Source: Clostridiales bacterium
Lineage (GTDB): Bacteria; Bacillota; Clostridia; Peptostreptococcales; JAAYPU01
Direction of reading: 5' to 3'
NCBI GenBank assembly: GCA_012519645.1
Contig: JAAYPU010000380.1
Coordinates: 1 to 15,808 of the forward strand
DNA length: 15,808 nt
Part shown: positions 1-6,084 of the stretch, in pieces
Numbering within the stretch: the stretch's first letter is position 1
Layout: each line of letters starts with the position of its first letter
Made by a program: the position numbers and the translations under genes
The notes under the pieces: generated by a model
Seen by the model: only the letters and a program-made list of their open reading frames with translations
The model's database searches: none
What the model was told of the DNA's origin: nothing

Positions 1-6
1 ATTAGT

Positions 7-38
7 GGTCTCAGGTCTCTGGTCTCAGGTCGCAGGTC
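7..38 (+). repeat. GGTCTCAGG-type short tandem repeat, copy 1
   Basis: Degenerate tandem copies of GGTCTCAGGTC and GGTCTCTGGTC. Bases 7-30 are identical to 4268-4291. Related copies lie at 4194-4208 and about 7955-7987, all on the same strand. No coding potential is visible here; bases 39-140 show no clear feature. Confidence 0.8.
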
Positions 39-140
39 ATTAGTATTTTGTATAGAGTTCAAAGCCAGAGGTAAGAGCCAAAACCCTGTTTAACTATAGC
101 TCAACTAATGTTTCACTATTGTTATATCGATTTAAGATTG

Positions 141-257
141 AATTCGCGAATTTGCTGAACACAAATTCCTTCCTGAATTATTCATTAATCATTAATGTAG
201 CTTTTGTGTTAGGATAACACAAAAGCCCCCTTAACTATTAGTTCTTAGTTATTAGTT
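141..257 (-). repeat. Composite intergenic element A (two hairpins plus TAACTAA module)
   Basis: The modules read on the minus strand. A perfect 12-nt palindrome AATTCGCGAATT (141-152) overlaps a hairpin GAATTTG/CAAATTC (148-154/162-168). Then come TTCATTAATCATTAATG-like AT repeats and an 11-bp perfect hairpin GCTTTTGTGTT/AACACAAAAGC (200-210/216-226, loop AGGAT). The TAACTAA-type module at 229-257 is the exact reverse complement of 2771-2799. The order TAACTAA, G-rich run, TTTTGTGTT hairpin, ACATTAAT matches the element upstream of proA in opposite orientation. Confidence 0.75.
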
Positions 258-292
258 CTCAGTTAAATAGGTTGGTGAGATTTTTGATTCCG

Positions 293-649
293 ATGGATGG
301 TTTTGCATCTAAAATTGCCGGTGCAGCAAGCTCAATAAAAAATAGAACAGAAGAAATTATCAAAAGTATGGATTTCAGAATGGAAATCAATAAAATGGAG
401 GAAGAAATCGAGGAATTATATTTAGACATAGGGGAAATGATTTGCAGATATTTAGACTCCGGCATGAAGGTAAATATAACAAGGGATATAGAAGAAAAAC
501 ATGAAAAAATTAATATGCTGAAAAAAGGAATTATGCATAAAAATAAATTATTGAGTAATACTATTAAGGATGTTGTGTACTGCGAACGGTGTGGAGAAAT
601 ACTGGCAGGGGGTATTTACTATTGCCCCATATGCGGCAAAAAAATATAG
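293..649 (+). CDS. Small coiled-coil protein with C-terminal zinc ribbon
   Basis: A protein of about 118 residues with two parts. The N-terminal part is mainly Lys/Glu-rich helix, likely coiled coil, beginning MDGFASKIAGAAS. The C-terminus carries a zinc ribbon with two CxxC pairs, CERCG and CPICG, separated by a short Gly-rich turn; four cysteines would bind one zinc. Small clostridial proteins with this layout have no assigned function and I do not propose one. The start is uncertain. The frame is open to TTG 272 and GTG 275, but similar proteins usually begin MDxF, which favours ATG 293. The only SD-like sequence is GGTGAG at 274-279, rather far from ATG 293 and better spaced for TTG 284. 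It stands alone between repeat element A and a hairpin at 656-697. Confidence 0.75.
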   Translation: MDGFASKIAGAASSIKNRTEEIIKSMDFRMEINKMEEEIEELYLDIGEMICRYLDSGMKVNITRDIEEKHEKINMLKKGIMHKNKLLSNTIKDVVYCERCGEILAGGIYYCPICGKKI

Positions 650-655
650 TCAAAA

Positions 656-697
656 AACAAAGCAAGCTGTCAACTTGCGCAGACGGCTTGCTTTGTT
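656..697. terminator. Long hairpin after the zinc-ribbon gene
   Basis: Arms 656-671 and 682-697 pair over 16 bp with one G-T wobble (core AACAAAGCAAGC / GCTTGCTTTGTT); the loop is 672-681. On the + strand no T-run follows the hairpin. On the minus strand six T follow it, so as an intrinsic terminator it is better formed for leftward transcription. It may serve as a two-way barrier. The rest of 698-844 holds only a 7-bp hairpin GGTTATC/GATAACC (729-735/741-747) and AT-rich DNA. Confidence 0.6.
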
Positions 698-844
698 CAA
701 AAGGGGTATTGGGATTAGAGATTAATGAGGTTATCAGGGGGATAACCACAATCAGATTATAACAAAAGGTATTAAAAAATACAAGTATTCGACAAAAAAT
801 AAAAAGAATTATTTAAAATTACTTTCCAATTTTATGAAATAAAA

Positions 845-874
845 AGAGGACTTTTTTATATTGGTGTAGAATAT
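845..874 (+). promoter_or_regulatory. Sigma-H-like promoter of spoVS
   Basis: The -35 is AGAGGACTT (845-853), which fits RnAGGAwWW except for one base. The -10 is GTAGAATAT (866-874), a full match to RnnGAATww. The spacer is 12 nt. It lies 73 bases before the spoVS start. B. subtilis spoVS is known to be transcribed by sigma-H, so position and sequence agree. Confidence 0.65.
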
Positions 875-947
875 ATATTTTTAATAAAAGCGAGCATTTT
901 ATCTAATCATCTATTTAATAAATGAAAAACTGAAGGAGGTCATAATA

Positions 948-1208
948 ATGGAAGTATTAAAAGTATCAGCTAAGTCCAGCCCCAATTCAGTAGCAGGTGC
1001 ACTTGCAGGCGTTTTAAGGGAAAAAGGAGGAGCTGAGATTCAAGCAATCGGAGCTGGGGCCTTGAATCAGGCGATTAAGGCTGTTGCTATTGCACGAGGT
1101 TTTGTAGCACCTAGTGGAATTGATTTGATTTGTATACCAGCTTTTACTGACATTGAGATCGATGGTGAAGAAAGAACGGCTATTAAATTGATCATTGAGC
1201 CAAGATAG
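948..1208 (+). CDS. spoVS: Stage V sporulation protein S
   Basis: SpoVS, 86 residues, the full usual length. It begins MEVLKVSAKSSPNSVAGAL and carries the near-invariant family stretches EIQAIGAGALNQAIKA and GIDLICIPAF. SpoVS is a small Alba-like nucleic-acid-binding-fold protein; in B. subtilis its loss blocks sporulation at stage V and its effects on septation are linked to the Spo0 and Min systems. The ATG at 948 follows a perfect AAGGAGGT (933-940) at 7 nt, so the start is clear. A sigma-H-like promoter upstream and a strong terminator directly downstream indicate a single-gene transcription unit made early in sporulation. The family is recognised from the sequence; the sporulation role is inferred from it. 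Confidence 0.96.
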   Translation: MEVLKVSAKSSPNSVAGALAGVLREKGGAEIQAIGAGALNQAIKAVAIARGFVAPSGIDLICIPAFTDIEIDGEERTAIKLIIEPR

Positions 1209-1226
1209 AAAAATATTGATATTTTT

Positions 1227-1256
1227 AACCTGTTTGGAAGCCAAACAGGTTTTTTT
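1227..1256 (+). terminator. Rho-independent terminator of spoVS
   Basis: Perfect 11-bp stem AACCTGTTTGG/CCAAACAGGTT (1227-1237/1241-1251) with loop AAG, running into a T-tract to 1256. It starts 18 bases after the spoVS stop codon. Confidence 0.92.
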
Positions 1257-1261
1257 AATGA

Positions 1262-1290
1262 TTGATTAGAAAGACTAAATAATGTATTCT
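1262..1290 (+). promoter_or_regulatory. Possible sigma-A promoter of purB
   Basis: TTGATT (1262-1267), a 17-nt spacer, then TATTCT (1285-1290). Each hexamer matches four of six consensus bases. It sits between the spoVS terminator and purB, where a promoter is required. No purine riboswitch is visible in the leader of roughly 40 bases. Confidence 0.35.
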
Positions 1291-1334
1291 ATAAATATGA
1301 TAAATGGAAGTTTACCAGTGAAAGGAGAATAAAA

Positions 1335-2765
1335 TTGACGAATACATATGAAAATCCATTGATTACACGTTATACGAGTCCTCAAATGGCATCGGTTTTT
1401 TCTTCTGATGAAAAATTTAGATTATGGAGAACTCTTTGGATCGCTTTGGCTGAATCAGAAAAAGAGCTGGGACTTAATATTACTGATGAACAAATAGATG
1501 AAATGAAAAAATATAGAGATGATATCAATTATGATGTTGCCCGTAAAAAAGAAAAAGAGGTGCGTCATGATGTTATGGCCCATGTGCATGCTTTTGGTGA
1601 ACAATGCCCTAAGGCAAAGCCAATAATACATCTCGGTGCTACAAGTGCATTTGTAGGAGATAATACAGATATCATAGTAATGAAAAAGGCATTGATCATC
1701 GTTCGTAAAAAGCTTGTTAATCTTTTGTATCAGCTTAGCATTTTTGCTGAAAAATATAAGTCTGTTCCCACATTAGGCTTTACCCATTTTCAGCCTGCAC
1801 AGCTGACAACGGTAGGAAAAAGGGCTACATTATGGATGATGGATTTTCTTTTGGATTTAAACGATATAGAAGACCTCATTGACAGTCTGATGCTGCGAGG
1901 TGTAAAGGGTACAACAGGAACGCAGGCAAGCTTTTTAAATTTATTTTCGGGTGATCATGAAAAGGTAAAGCAATTAGACAAGTTAGTTGTTGAAAAGCTT
2001 GGTTTTGAAAAATCCATACCTGTATCAGGGCAAACCTATACACGTAAAATAGACTATAAAATATTGTCAGTATTGAGTGGTATTGCTCAAAGTGTACATA
2101 AAATGACTAATGATATACGGCTGCTGCAGCATTTGAAGGAAATTGAGGAACCTTTTGAAAAGAACCAGATAGGCTCTTCTGCTATGGCATATAAGAGAAA
2201 TCCGATGAGAAGCGAAAGAGCTGCTGCTCTGTCCCGATATATTATAAGTTCAACAATGAATACAGCAATGACAACAGCGACACAATGGTTTGAAAGAACG
2301 TTAGATGATTCAGCAAACAGAAGAATAGTTATTCCTGAATGCTTTATGGCAGCTGATGCAGTATTAGATATATGCATTAATATTTCCAATGGTCTGGTAG
2401 TACATGAAAAGGTCATCAGGCAGCATATAATGAACGAATTGCCGTTTATGGCAACTGAAAATAATATTATGGAATCTGTTAAAAAGGGCGGTGACCGTCA
2501 GGAGCTGCATGAAAAAATTCGTCAGCATTCCATGGAAAGTGCAAAACGTGTAAAGGATGAAGGGCTGGATAATGATTTACTTAAACGTATTGCAAGCGAC
2601 GATGCCTTTAATTTAACAGAGGAAGATATAGATAATCTTATGGCTCCTGAACTGTACATAGGAAGGTCTGTAGAACAGGTGGATGATTTTAATTCAGAAT
2701 ATATACAGCCAATTTTAGATAAATATAAGGATGAAATAGGAGTAGAAGTGGAACTCAAAGTTTAA
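1335..2765 (+). CDS. purB: Adenylosuccinate lyase
   Basis: 476 residues, the length of the longer, human-like class of the fumarase/aspartase superfamily. It cleaves SAICAR to AICAR plus fumarate in purine synthesis and adenylosuccinate to AMP plus fumarate. Visible motifs: HLGATSAFVGDNTD (about 99-112); GFTHFQPAQ with the general-acid His (about 151); KGTTGTQASF (191-200); and the mobile catalytic loop GSSAMAYKRNPMRSE (280-294) with the base serine. The loop has Ala where many relatives have Pro (SSAMPYKRNP). The start is TTG 1335, 7 nt after AAGGAG (1323-1327); no nearby ATG has a ribosome binding site. It is separated from spoVS by a terminator and followed by element B, with no obvious intrinsic terminator, so read-through toward proA is possible. 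Confidence 0.97.
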   Translation: MTNTYENPLITRYTSPQMASVFSSDEKFRLWRTLWIALAESEKELGLNITDEQIDEMKKYRDDINYDVARKKEKEVRHDVMAHVHAFGEQCPKAKPIIHLGATSAFVGDNTDIIVMKKALIIVRKKLVNLLYQLSIFAEKYKSVPTLGFTHFQPAQLTTVGKRATLWMMDFLLDLNDIEDLIDSLMLRGVKGTTGTQASFLNLFSGDHEKVKQLDKLVVEKLGFEKSIPVSGQTYTRKIDYKILSVLSGIAQSVHKMTNDIRLLQHLKEIEEPFEKNQIGSSAMAYKRNPMRSERAAALSRYIISSTMNTAMTTATQWFERTLDDSANRRIVIPECFMAADAVLDICINISNGLVVHEKVIRQHIMNELPFMATENNIMESVKKGGDRQELHEKIRQHSMESAKRVKDEGLDNDLLKRIASDDAFNLTEEDIDNLMAPELYIGRSVEQVDDFNSEYIQPILDKYKDEIGVEVELKV

Positions 2766-2830
2766 CTAATAACTAATAACTAAGAACTAATAGTTAAGGA
2801 GGATTTTTGTGTTTAATAAAACACAAAAAT
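2763..2830 (+). repeat. Composite intergenic element B, 5' half (TAACTAA module and TTTTGTGTT hairpin)
   Basis: Direct TAACTAA repeats overlap the purB stop. Bases 2771-2799 are the exact reverse complement of 229-257. Next comes a perfect AAGGAGG (2796-2802), then a 12-bp perfect hairpin ATTTTTGTGTTT/AAACACAAAAAT (2803-2814/2819-2830, loop AATA). No T-tract follows, so this is not a standard terminator. It continues into the GAA hairpin array at 2854. Confidence 0.75.
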
Positions 2831-2928
2831 TAACATTAATTCATAAATATACTTACATTTACATTGTGCGAAGCACATATTTACATTGCACCGAAGGTGC
2901 ATATTCACACTGTTCCGAAGGAACATGA
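2809..2928 (+). CDS. Possible 39-codon leader ORF upstream of proA
   Basis: A GTG at 2809 lies 6 nt after a perfect AAGGAGG (2796-2802) and opens 39 codons ending at TGA 2926-2928, 18 bases before proA. The three 24-nt units of the hairpin array are read in frame as 8-residue repeats (VRST, YLHCTEGA, YSHCSEGT). The predicted peptide matches nothing I know. Against it: the homologous element A has a stop three codons in, so the frame is not a general property of the family. Translation could affect proA initiation or hairpin folding, but this is speculation. The frame may be accidental. Confidence 0.2.
   Translation: MFNKTQKLTLIHKYTYIYIVRSTYLHCTEGAYSHCSEGT
2854..2925 (+). repeat. Tandem array of three 24-nt C(GAA)G hairpin units
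   Basis: Units 2854-2877, 2878-2901 and 2902-2925 are each exactly 24 nt. Each has a linker like TATTTACATT and a hairpin with loop GAA closed by C-G: TGTGC/GCACA (2865-2869/2873-2877), TGCACC/GGTGCA (2887-2892/2896-2901) and TGTTCC/GGAACA (2911-2916/2920-2925). The stems differ but stay perfectly paired. The loops are always at unit positions 16-18. The last stem ends five bases before the proA ribosome binding site. Confidence 0.9.
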
Positions 2929-2946
2929 ATGAAAGGGTCGATAAGT

Positions 2947-4188
2947 ATGTCCGAAATTGTGAATAAAGCTCAACTACTAAAGAAAGCTTCTTTGAAGTTA
3001 AGTGAAGCCAGTACTAAAGATAAAAATGATGCCTTGAAGCTTGTGGGTGAAAGCCTTATTGCCAATAAAGAATTGATACTAAAGGAAAATGAAAAAGATA
3101 TCGAACAGGCAATAGCGAGTCAAATGAAGGAAAGCCTCATAGACAGATTGCGTCTTACCGAAAAACGTATACAGGAAATGGTTGAAGGTATTAAAACTAT
3201 TATAGAGTTGAAGGATCCTATATGGAAAAGCAGTGAGATATGGACAATAGAGAATGGCTTGAATATAAGTAAAATGACAGTACCCCTCGGAGTTGTAGGT
3301 ATCATTTATGAGTCTCGTCCCAATGTAACGGTAGATGCTTTCTCTTTAACACTTAAAAGCGGGAATTGTATACTATTGCGAGGCAGTTCATCGGCTATAC
3401 ATTCCAATAAAGCCTTGGTAGCGGCTATAAAAGAAGGATTAAGGAAAAGCAATATTTCTGAGGACGTAATACAGCTTATAGAAAACACTTCAAGAGAATC
3501 AGTCATGGAGATGTTGAAGCTTAATGAATATATCGATGTAATAATTCCAAGAGGCGGTAATTCACTTATTCAATTGGTAGTTCAAAATGCTACTGTGCCT
3601 ACTATCGAAACGGGAGTGGGCAATTGTCATGTTTATATCGATAAATCTGCAAAATTGGAGGACGCAGTAAAAATAGTAGTTAACGCCAAGACTCAAAGAC
3701 CGGGAGTCTGCAATGCCTGCGAAACAGTATTGGTGCATGAGGATATAGCTAATACTTTTTTACCAATGATGAAGGATGCCCTGAAAGGTATTGTGGAACT
3801 AAGGGGTTGTGATAAAACAAGAGAAGTAATAGATTCTGTTCCTGCAGTTGAGGAAGATTGGGCAGAGGAATATCTGGATTATATTTTGGCGGTAAAAGTA
3901 GTAAAGGATGTGGATGAAGCCATTGAGCATATAGGAAAATACGGAACAATGCATTCGGAGTCCATTGTTACTGAAGACTATTCAAATGCTGAAAAGTTCC
4001 TGAGAAAAATTGATGCGGCAGCTGTATATGTGAATGCTTCCACGCGTTTTACAGATGGCAGTGTTTTTGGTTTCGGCTGTGAAATGGGAATCAGCACTCA
4101 GAAAATGCATGCAAGAGGTCCCATGGGACTCAATGAACTGGTAACGATAAAATACATTATTAGAGGAAACGGACAAATCAGAGAATAG
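2947..4188 (+). CDS. proA: Glutamate-5-semialdehyde dehydrogenase (gamma-glutamyl phosphate reductase)
   Basis: 413 residues, the normal ProA length. It reduces gamma-glutamyl phosphate with NADPH to glutamate-5-semialdehyde, the second step of proline synthesis. Aldehyde-dehydrogenase-fold motifs are present: YESRPNVTVDAF (121-132), LRGSSSAIHSN (144-154) and the active-site segment QRPGVCNACET with catalytic Cys255, the same number as in E. coli ProA. A second Cys (258) stands near it. An in-frame ATG exists at 2929, but ATG 2947 (MSEIVNKAQ) matches family N-termini and has GAAAGGG (2931-2937) at 9 nt, so 2947 is chosen. proB is not adjacent. The 5' leader holds element B with its hairpins. 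proC follows after 348 bases of repeats, so co-transcription with proC is uncertain. Confidence 0.96.
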   Translation: MSEIVNKAQLLKKASLKLSEASTKDKNDALKLVGESLIANKELILKENEKDIEQAIASQMKESLIDRLRLTEKRIQEMVEGIKTIIELKDPIWKSSEIWTIENGLNISKMTVPLGVVGIIYESRPNVTVDAFSLTLKSGNCILLRGSSSAIHSNKALVAAIKEGLRKSNISEDVIQLIENTSRESVMEMLKLNEYIDVIIPRGGNSLIQLVVQNATVPTIETGVGNCHVYIDKSAKLEDAVKIVVNAKTQRPGVCNACETVLVHEDIANTFLPMMKDALKGIVELRGCDKTREVIDSVPAVEEDWAEEYLDYILAVKVVKDVDEAIEHIGKYGTMHSESIVTEDYSNAEKFLRKIDAAAVYVNASTRFTDGSVFGFGCEMGISTQKMHARGPMGLNELVTIKYIIRGNGQIRE

Positions 4189-4192
4189 GTAA

Positions 4193-4360
4193 TGGTCTCA
4201 GGTCTCAGGAGCAGTGATTATTAATTAGTAATTAGTGATTAGGGTTTACAGTCCGGAGTCCGGAGTAGGTCTCAGGTCTCTGGTCTCAGGTGTCAGGACT
4301 TAGTCAATTGAAAATTGATAATTGAAAATGGATAATTGATAATTGACAATAGATAATTAA
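4193..4360 (+). repeat. Composite intergenic element C, 5' part: low-complexity repeat modules
   Basis: After the proA stop come successive simple-sequence modules: GGTCTCAGGTCTCAGG (4194-4209), TTAATTAGTAATTAGTGATTAG (about 4221-4242, shown here only as a module), AGTCCGGAGTCCGGAGT (about 4249-4265), a second GGTCTC block (4268-4297; 4268-4291 identical to 7-30), then AATTGATAATTGA-like repeats (about 4305-4360). No ORF, promoter or RNA family is recognised in them. Confidence 0.75.
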
Positions 4361-4363
4361 ATA

Positions 4364-4515
4364 AAGAAATTTTCCGATGCAAAATTTCTTCTTTCAATCT
4401 TAAATCATAAATCTTAAATCTAAACTTAAATTAATACTTACACTGTACCGAAGGTGCATATTTACATTGCTTCGAAGAAGCTGTTTGTTAACACTAACCA
4501 CTAACCACTAACCTC
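4364..4515 (+). repeat. Composite intergenic element C, 3' part: palindrome, TAAATC repeats, two GAA hairpins
   Basis: Hairpin AAGAAATTTT/AAAATTTCTT (4364-4373/4381-4390), then TTAAATCATAAATC-like repeats (about 4398-4430). Two 24-nt hairpin units follow: 4435-4458, stem TGTACC/GGTGCA with one G-T wobble and loop GAA (4450-4452); and 4459-4482, stem GCTTC/GAAGC and loop GAA (4474-4476). The CTAACCA triplication (about 4493-4515) ends just before the proC ribosome binding site. Unit 4459-4482 is the exact reverse complement of 5886-5909. Confidence 0.85.
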
Positions 4516-4536
4516 TAAAAGAAGGGTGTGATGTAA

Positions 4537-5337
4537 TTGAAGATAGGATTTATAGGTACGGGCAATATGGGTGCGGCTATCATAAAAGGCTATGTAAAAA
4601 AGGATGAAAAAAATAAAAATGATATATTGGCATACGACAATGTGCCCGAGAAAGTAAAAAAGCTTGTTGATGAATGCGGCATTATTCAGAGTCATTCCGT
4701 TTCACATTTGATGCAGAATAGCGATATTATTATTTTAGCTGTGAAACCGGATATTTATGGACATATACTTGAGGAAATAAGTCCACTGATGAAAAAGGAA
4801 CAAATACTTGTATCCATCGCTGCAGGAATAACTATCAGATATTTGGAGAGTTTTTTTGATTTACCTGTGAAAGCAGTGAGAACCATGCCAAACACACCTG
4901 CTCTTGTTAATGAGGGGATTACTGCATTATCTAAGAATGAAAATATAGATGCATCAGAATTTGAAATGGTTATAAATATTTTCGATTCTATAGGAAAAAC
5001 TGAAATAATAGATGAAAAGCTGATGGATATTATTCCGGGTGTCAGCGGCAGCAGTCCCGCCTACGTTTATATGTTTATTGAAGCTCTCGCTGACGGTGCC
5101 GTGCTTCAAGGAATGCCGAGAAAGAAAGCTTATCAATTTGCCGCACAATCTGTATTAGGTGCGGCAAGAATGGTGATAGAGACAGGTAAACACCCTGGTG
5201 AATTGAAGGATATGGTTTGCTCTCCCGGTGGAACTACGATTGAAGCGGTCGCAGTTTTAGAGGACAGGGGCATGAGGAGTGCCGTCATAGAAGCAGTTGC
5301 GGCATGTACGGAAAAGAGCAGAAAAATGAGCAAATAA
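4537..5337 (+). CDS. proC: Pyrroline-5-carboxylate reductase
   Basis: 266 residues, typical for ProC. It reduces pyrroline-5-carboxylate to proline with NAD(P)H. The N-terminal Rossmann motif is GFIGTGNMGAA (4-14). Further conserved segments are ILAVKPD, RTMPNTPALVNEGIT and, in the C-terminal helical dimer domain, GSSPAYVYMFIEALADGAV and the P5CR signature region around SPGGTTIEAV. The start is TTG 4537, about 8 nt after AGAAGGGTG; the second residue context (KIGFIGTGNMG) fits family N-termini. nudF starts 10 bases after its stop, with the ribosome binding site overlapping the stop codon, so the two are co-transcribed. Confidence 0.96.
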   Translation: MKIGFIGTGNMGAAIIKGYVKKDEKNKNDILAYDNVPEKVKKLVDECGIIQSHSVSHLMQNSDIIILAVKPDIYGHILEEISPLMKKEQILVSIAAGITIRYLESFFDLPVKAVRTMPNTPALVNEGITALSKNENIDASEFEMVINIFDSIGKTEIIDEKLMDIIPGVSGSSPAYVYMFIEALADGAVLQGMPRKKAYQFAAQSVLGAARMVIETGKHPGELKDMVCSPGGTTIEAVAVLEDRGMRSAVIEAVAACTEKSRKMSK

Positions 5338-5347
5338 GGAGCAGATA

Positions 5348-5884
5348 ATGGTTTTTTATGAAAATACGATAGACAGTAAAAAAGCTTTTGAAGGGCGTAT
5401 TATAAATGTGCGTATCGATAAGATAAGGACTAAGGATGGCGGAGAATCTTTCAGGGAGGTTGTTGAGCATCCAGGAGGAGTCGCCATAGCAGCATTAACG
5501 AATGATAACGAGTTGGTTCTGATCCGACAGTTCAGAAAGCCTGCGGAGCAGGTGATTCTTGAAATACCGGCAGGTAAAATTGAGAAAGGTGAAATGCCCG
5601 AGGCTACAGCCGCAAGAGAGCTGAAAGAAGAGACAGGATATACGGCATCTAAAATGACGCACCTTTTTACATTTTATTCCTCTCCGGGTTATTCATCTGA
5701 AAAAATACATTTATATTTAGCTGAAGAAATAGATCTGGGAGAAGCTTCACCGGATGAAAACGAGCATGTGGAAACGGTAACTTATGATTTGGATACTTTA
5801 AGTAAAATGATTGAAAACGGAGAAATAATAGACGGAAAGACTATTGTGGCAATACAGGCAATATTGCTGATGAGAAAAAAATAA
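5348..5884 (+). CDS. nudF: ADP-ribose pyrophosphatase, Nudix family
   Basis: 178 residues. A complete Nudix box runs from Gly76 to about residue 98: G-x5-E82-x7-R90-E-L-x-E94-E95-x-G97, with the Glu residues that bind Mg. The preceding LVLIRQFRKPAEQVILEIPAG stretch (described by its parts LIRQFR and EIPAGK) is typical of ADP-ribose-hydrolysing Nudix enzymes, which convert ADP-ribose to AMP and ribose-5-phosphate. The start ATG 5348 has AAGGAG at 5336-5341, overlapping the proC stop, which indicates coupled translation. In B. subtilis nudF is near spoIIM, and here spoIIM also follows after 442 bases. The exact substrate is inferred from the subfamily; a broader nucleoside-diphosphate sugar range is possible. 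Confidence 0.92.
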   Translation: MVFYENTIDSKKAFEGRIINVRIDKIRTKDGGESFREVVEHPGGVAIAALTNDNELVLIRQFRKPAEQVILEIPAGKIEKGEMPEATAARELKEETGYTASKMTHLFTFYSSPGYSSEKIHLYLAEEIDLGEASPDENEHVETVTYDLDTLSKMIENGEIIDGKTIVAIQAILLMRKK

Positions 5885-5885
5885 T

Positions 5886-5975
5886 AGCTTCTTCGAAGCA
5901 ATGTAAATATACTCATGCGGAGCATCCTTGTGAGTTACTATTTAAGATTTAAGATTTATGATTTATGATTGAAAG
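5886..5975 (-). repeat. Composite intergenic element D (inverted copy)
   Basis: On the minus strand this reads TAAATC-type repeats (from about 5975 down to 5942), then two 24-nt hairpin units. Unit 5886-5909 (stem GCTTC/GAAGC) is the exact reverse complement of 4459-4482. Unit 5910-5933 has ATGC/GCAT (5915-5918/5922-5925); its tri-loop reads TCC in unit orientation and GGA on the + strand. The loops keep the same register within the 24 nt. The module order is that of element C, inverted as a block. Confidence 0.85.
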
Positions 5976-5976
5976 T

Positions 5977-6010
5977 GAGGAATTTGCTTAATGCAATTCC
6001 TTCTTTTTTT
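5977..6010 (+). terminator. Rho-independent terminator of the proC-nudF transcript
   Basis: Stem 5977-5987/5993-6002 (AGGAATT, a bulged T, GC / GC, AATTCCT) with loop TTAAT, followed by TTC and seven T (6004-6010). The same hairpin is the palindrome module of inverted element D, so here the repeat family supplies the terminator. Confidence 0.75.
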
Positions 6011-6084
6011 ATATTTAATGGAGTAGGAATATATTTTTGTTTGATGTTGGAATATTTGAACTGAAAAAATTAGATGGAAGATAA

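Noticed and set aside
2803..2830. Terminator of purB
   Set aside because: The stem is strong, but it is AT-only apart from four G-C pairs and is followed by TAACATT rather than a T-tract; the hairpin is a repeat module also seen at 200-226.
2887..2901. CACCGAAGG resembles a glycine riboswitch segment
   Set aside because: The other conserved aptamer parts are missing, the match is confined to one hairpin tip, and sister units lose it while keeping the hairpin.
2854..2925. CRISPR-like array of three regular units
   Set aside because: The conserved part (linker plus loop) and the variable part (stems) are only 24 nt in total, the variable parts are palindromic, there are just three units, and no cas gene is near.
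2929..2946. ProA starting at ATG 2929
   Set aside because: The strong GAAAGGG lies inside that extension and points to ATG 2947, which also matches family N-termini.
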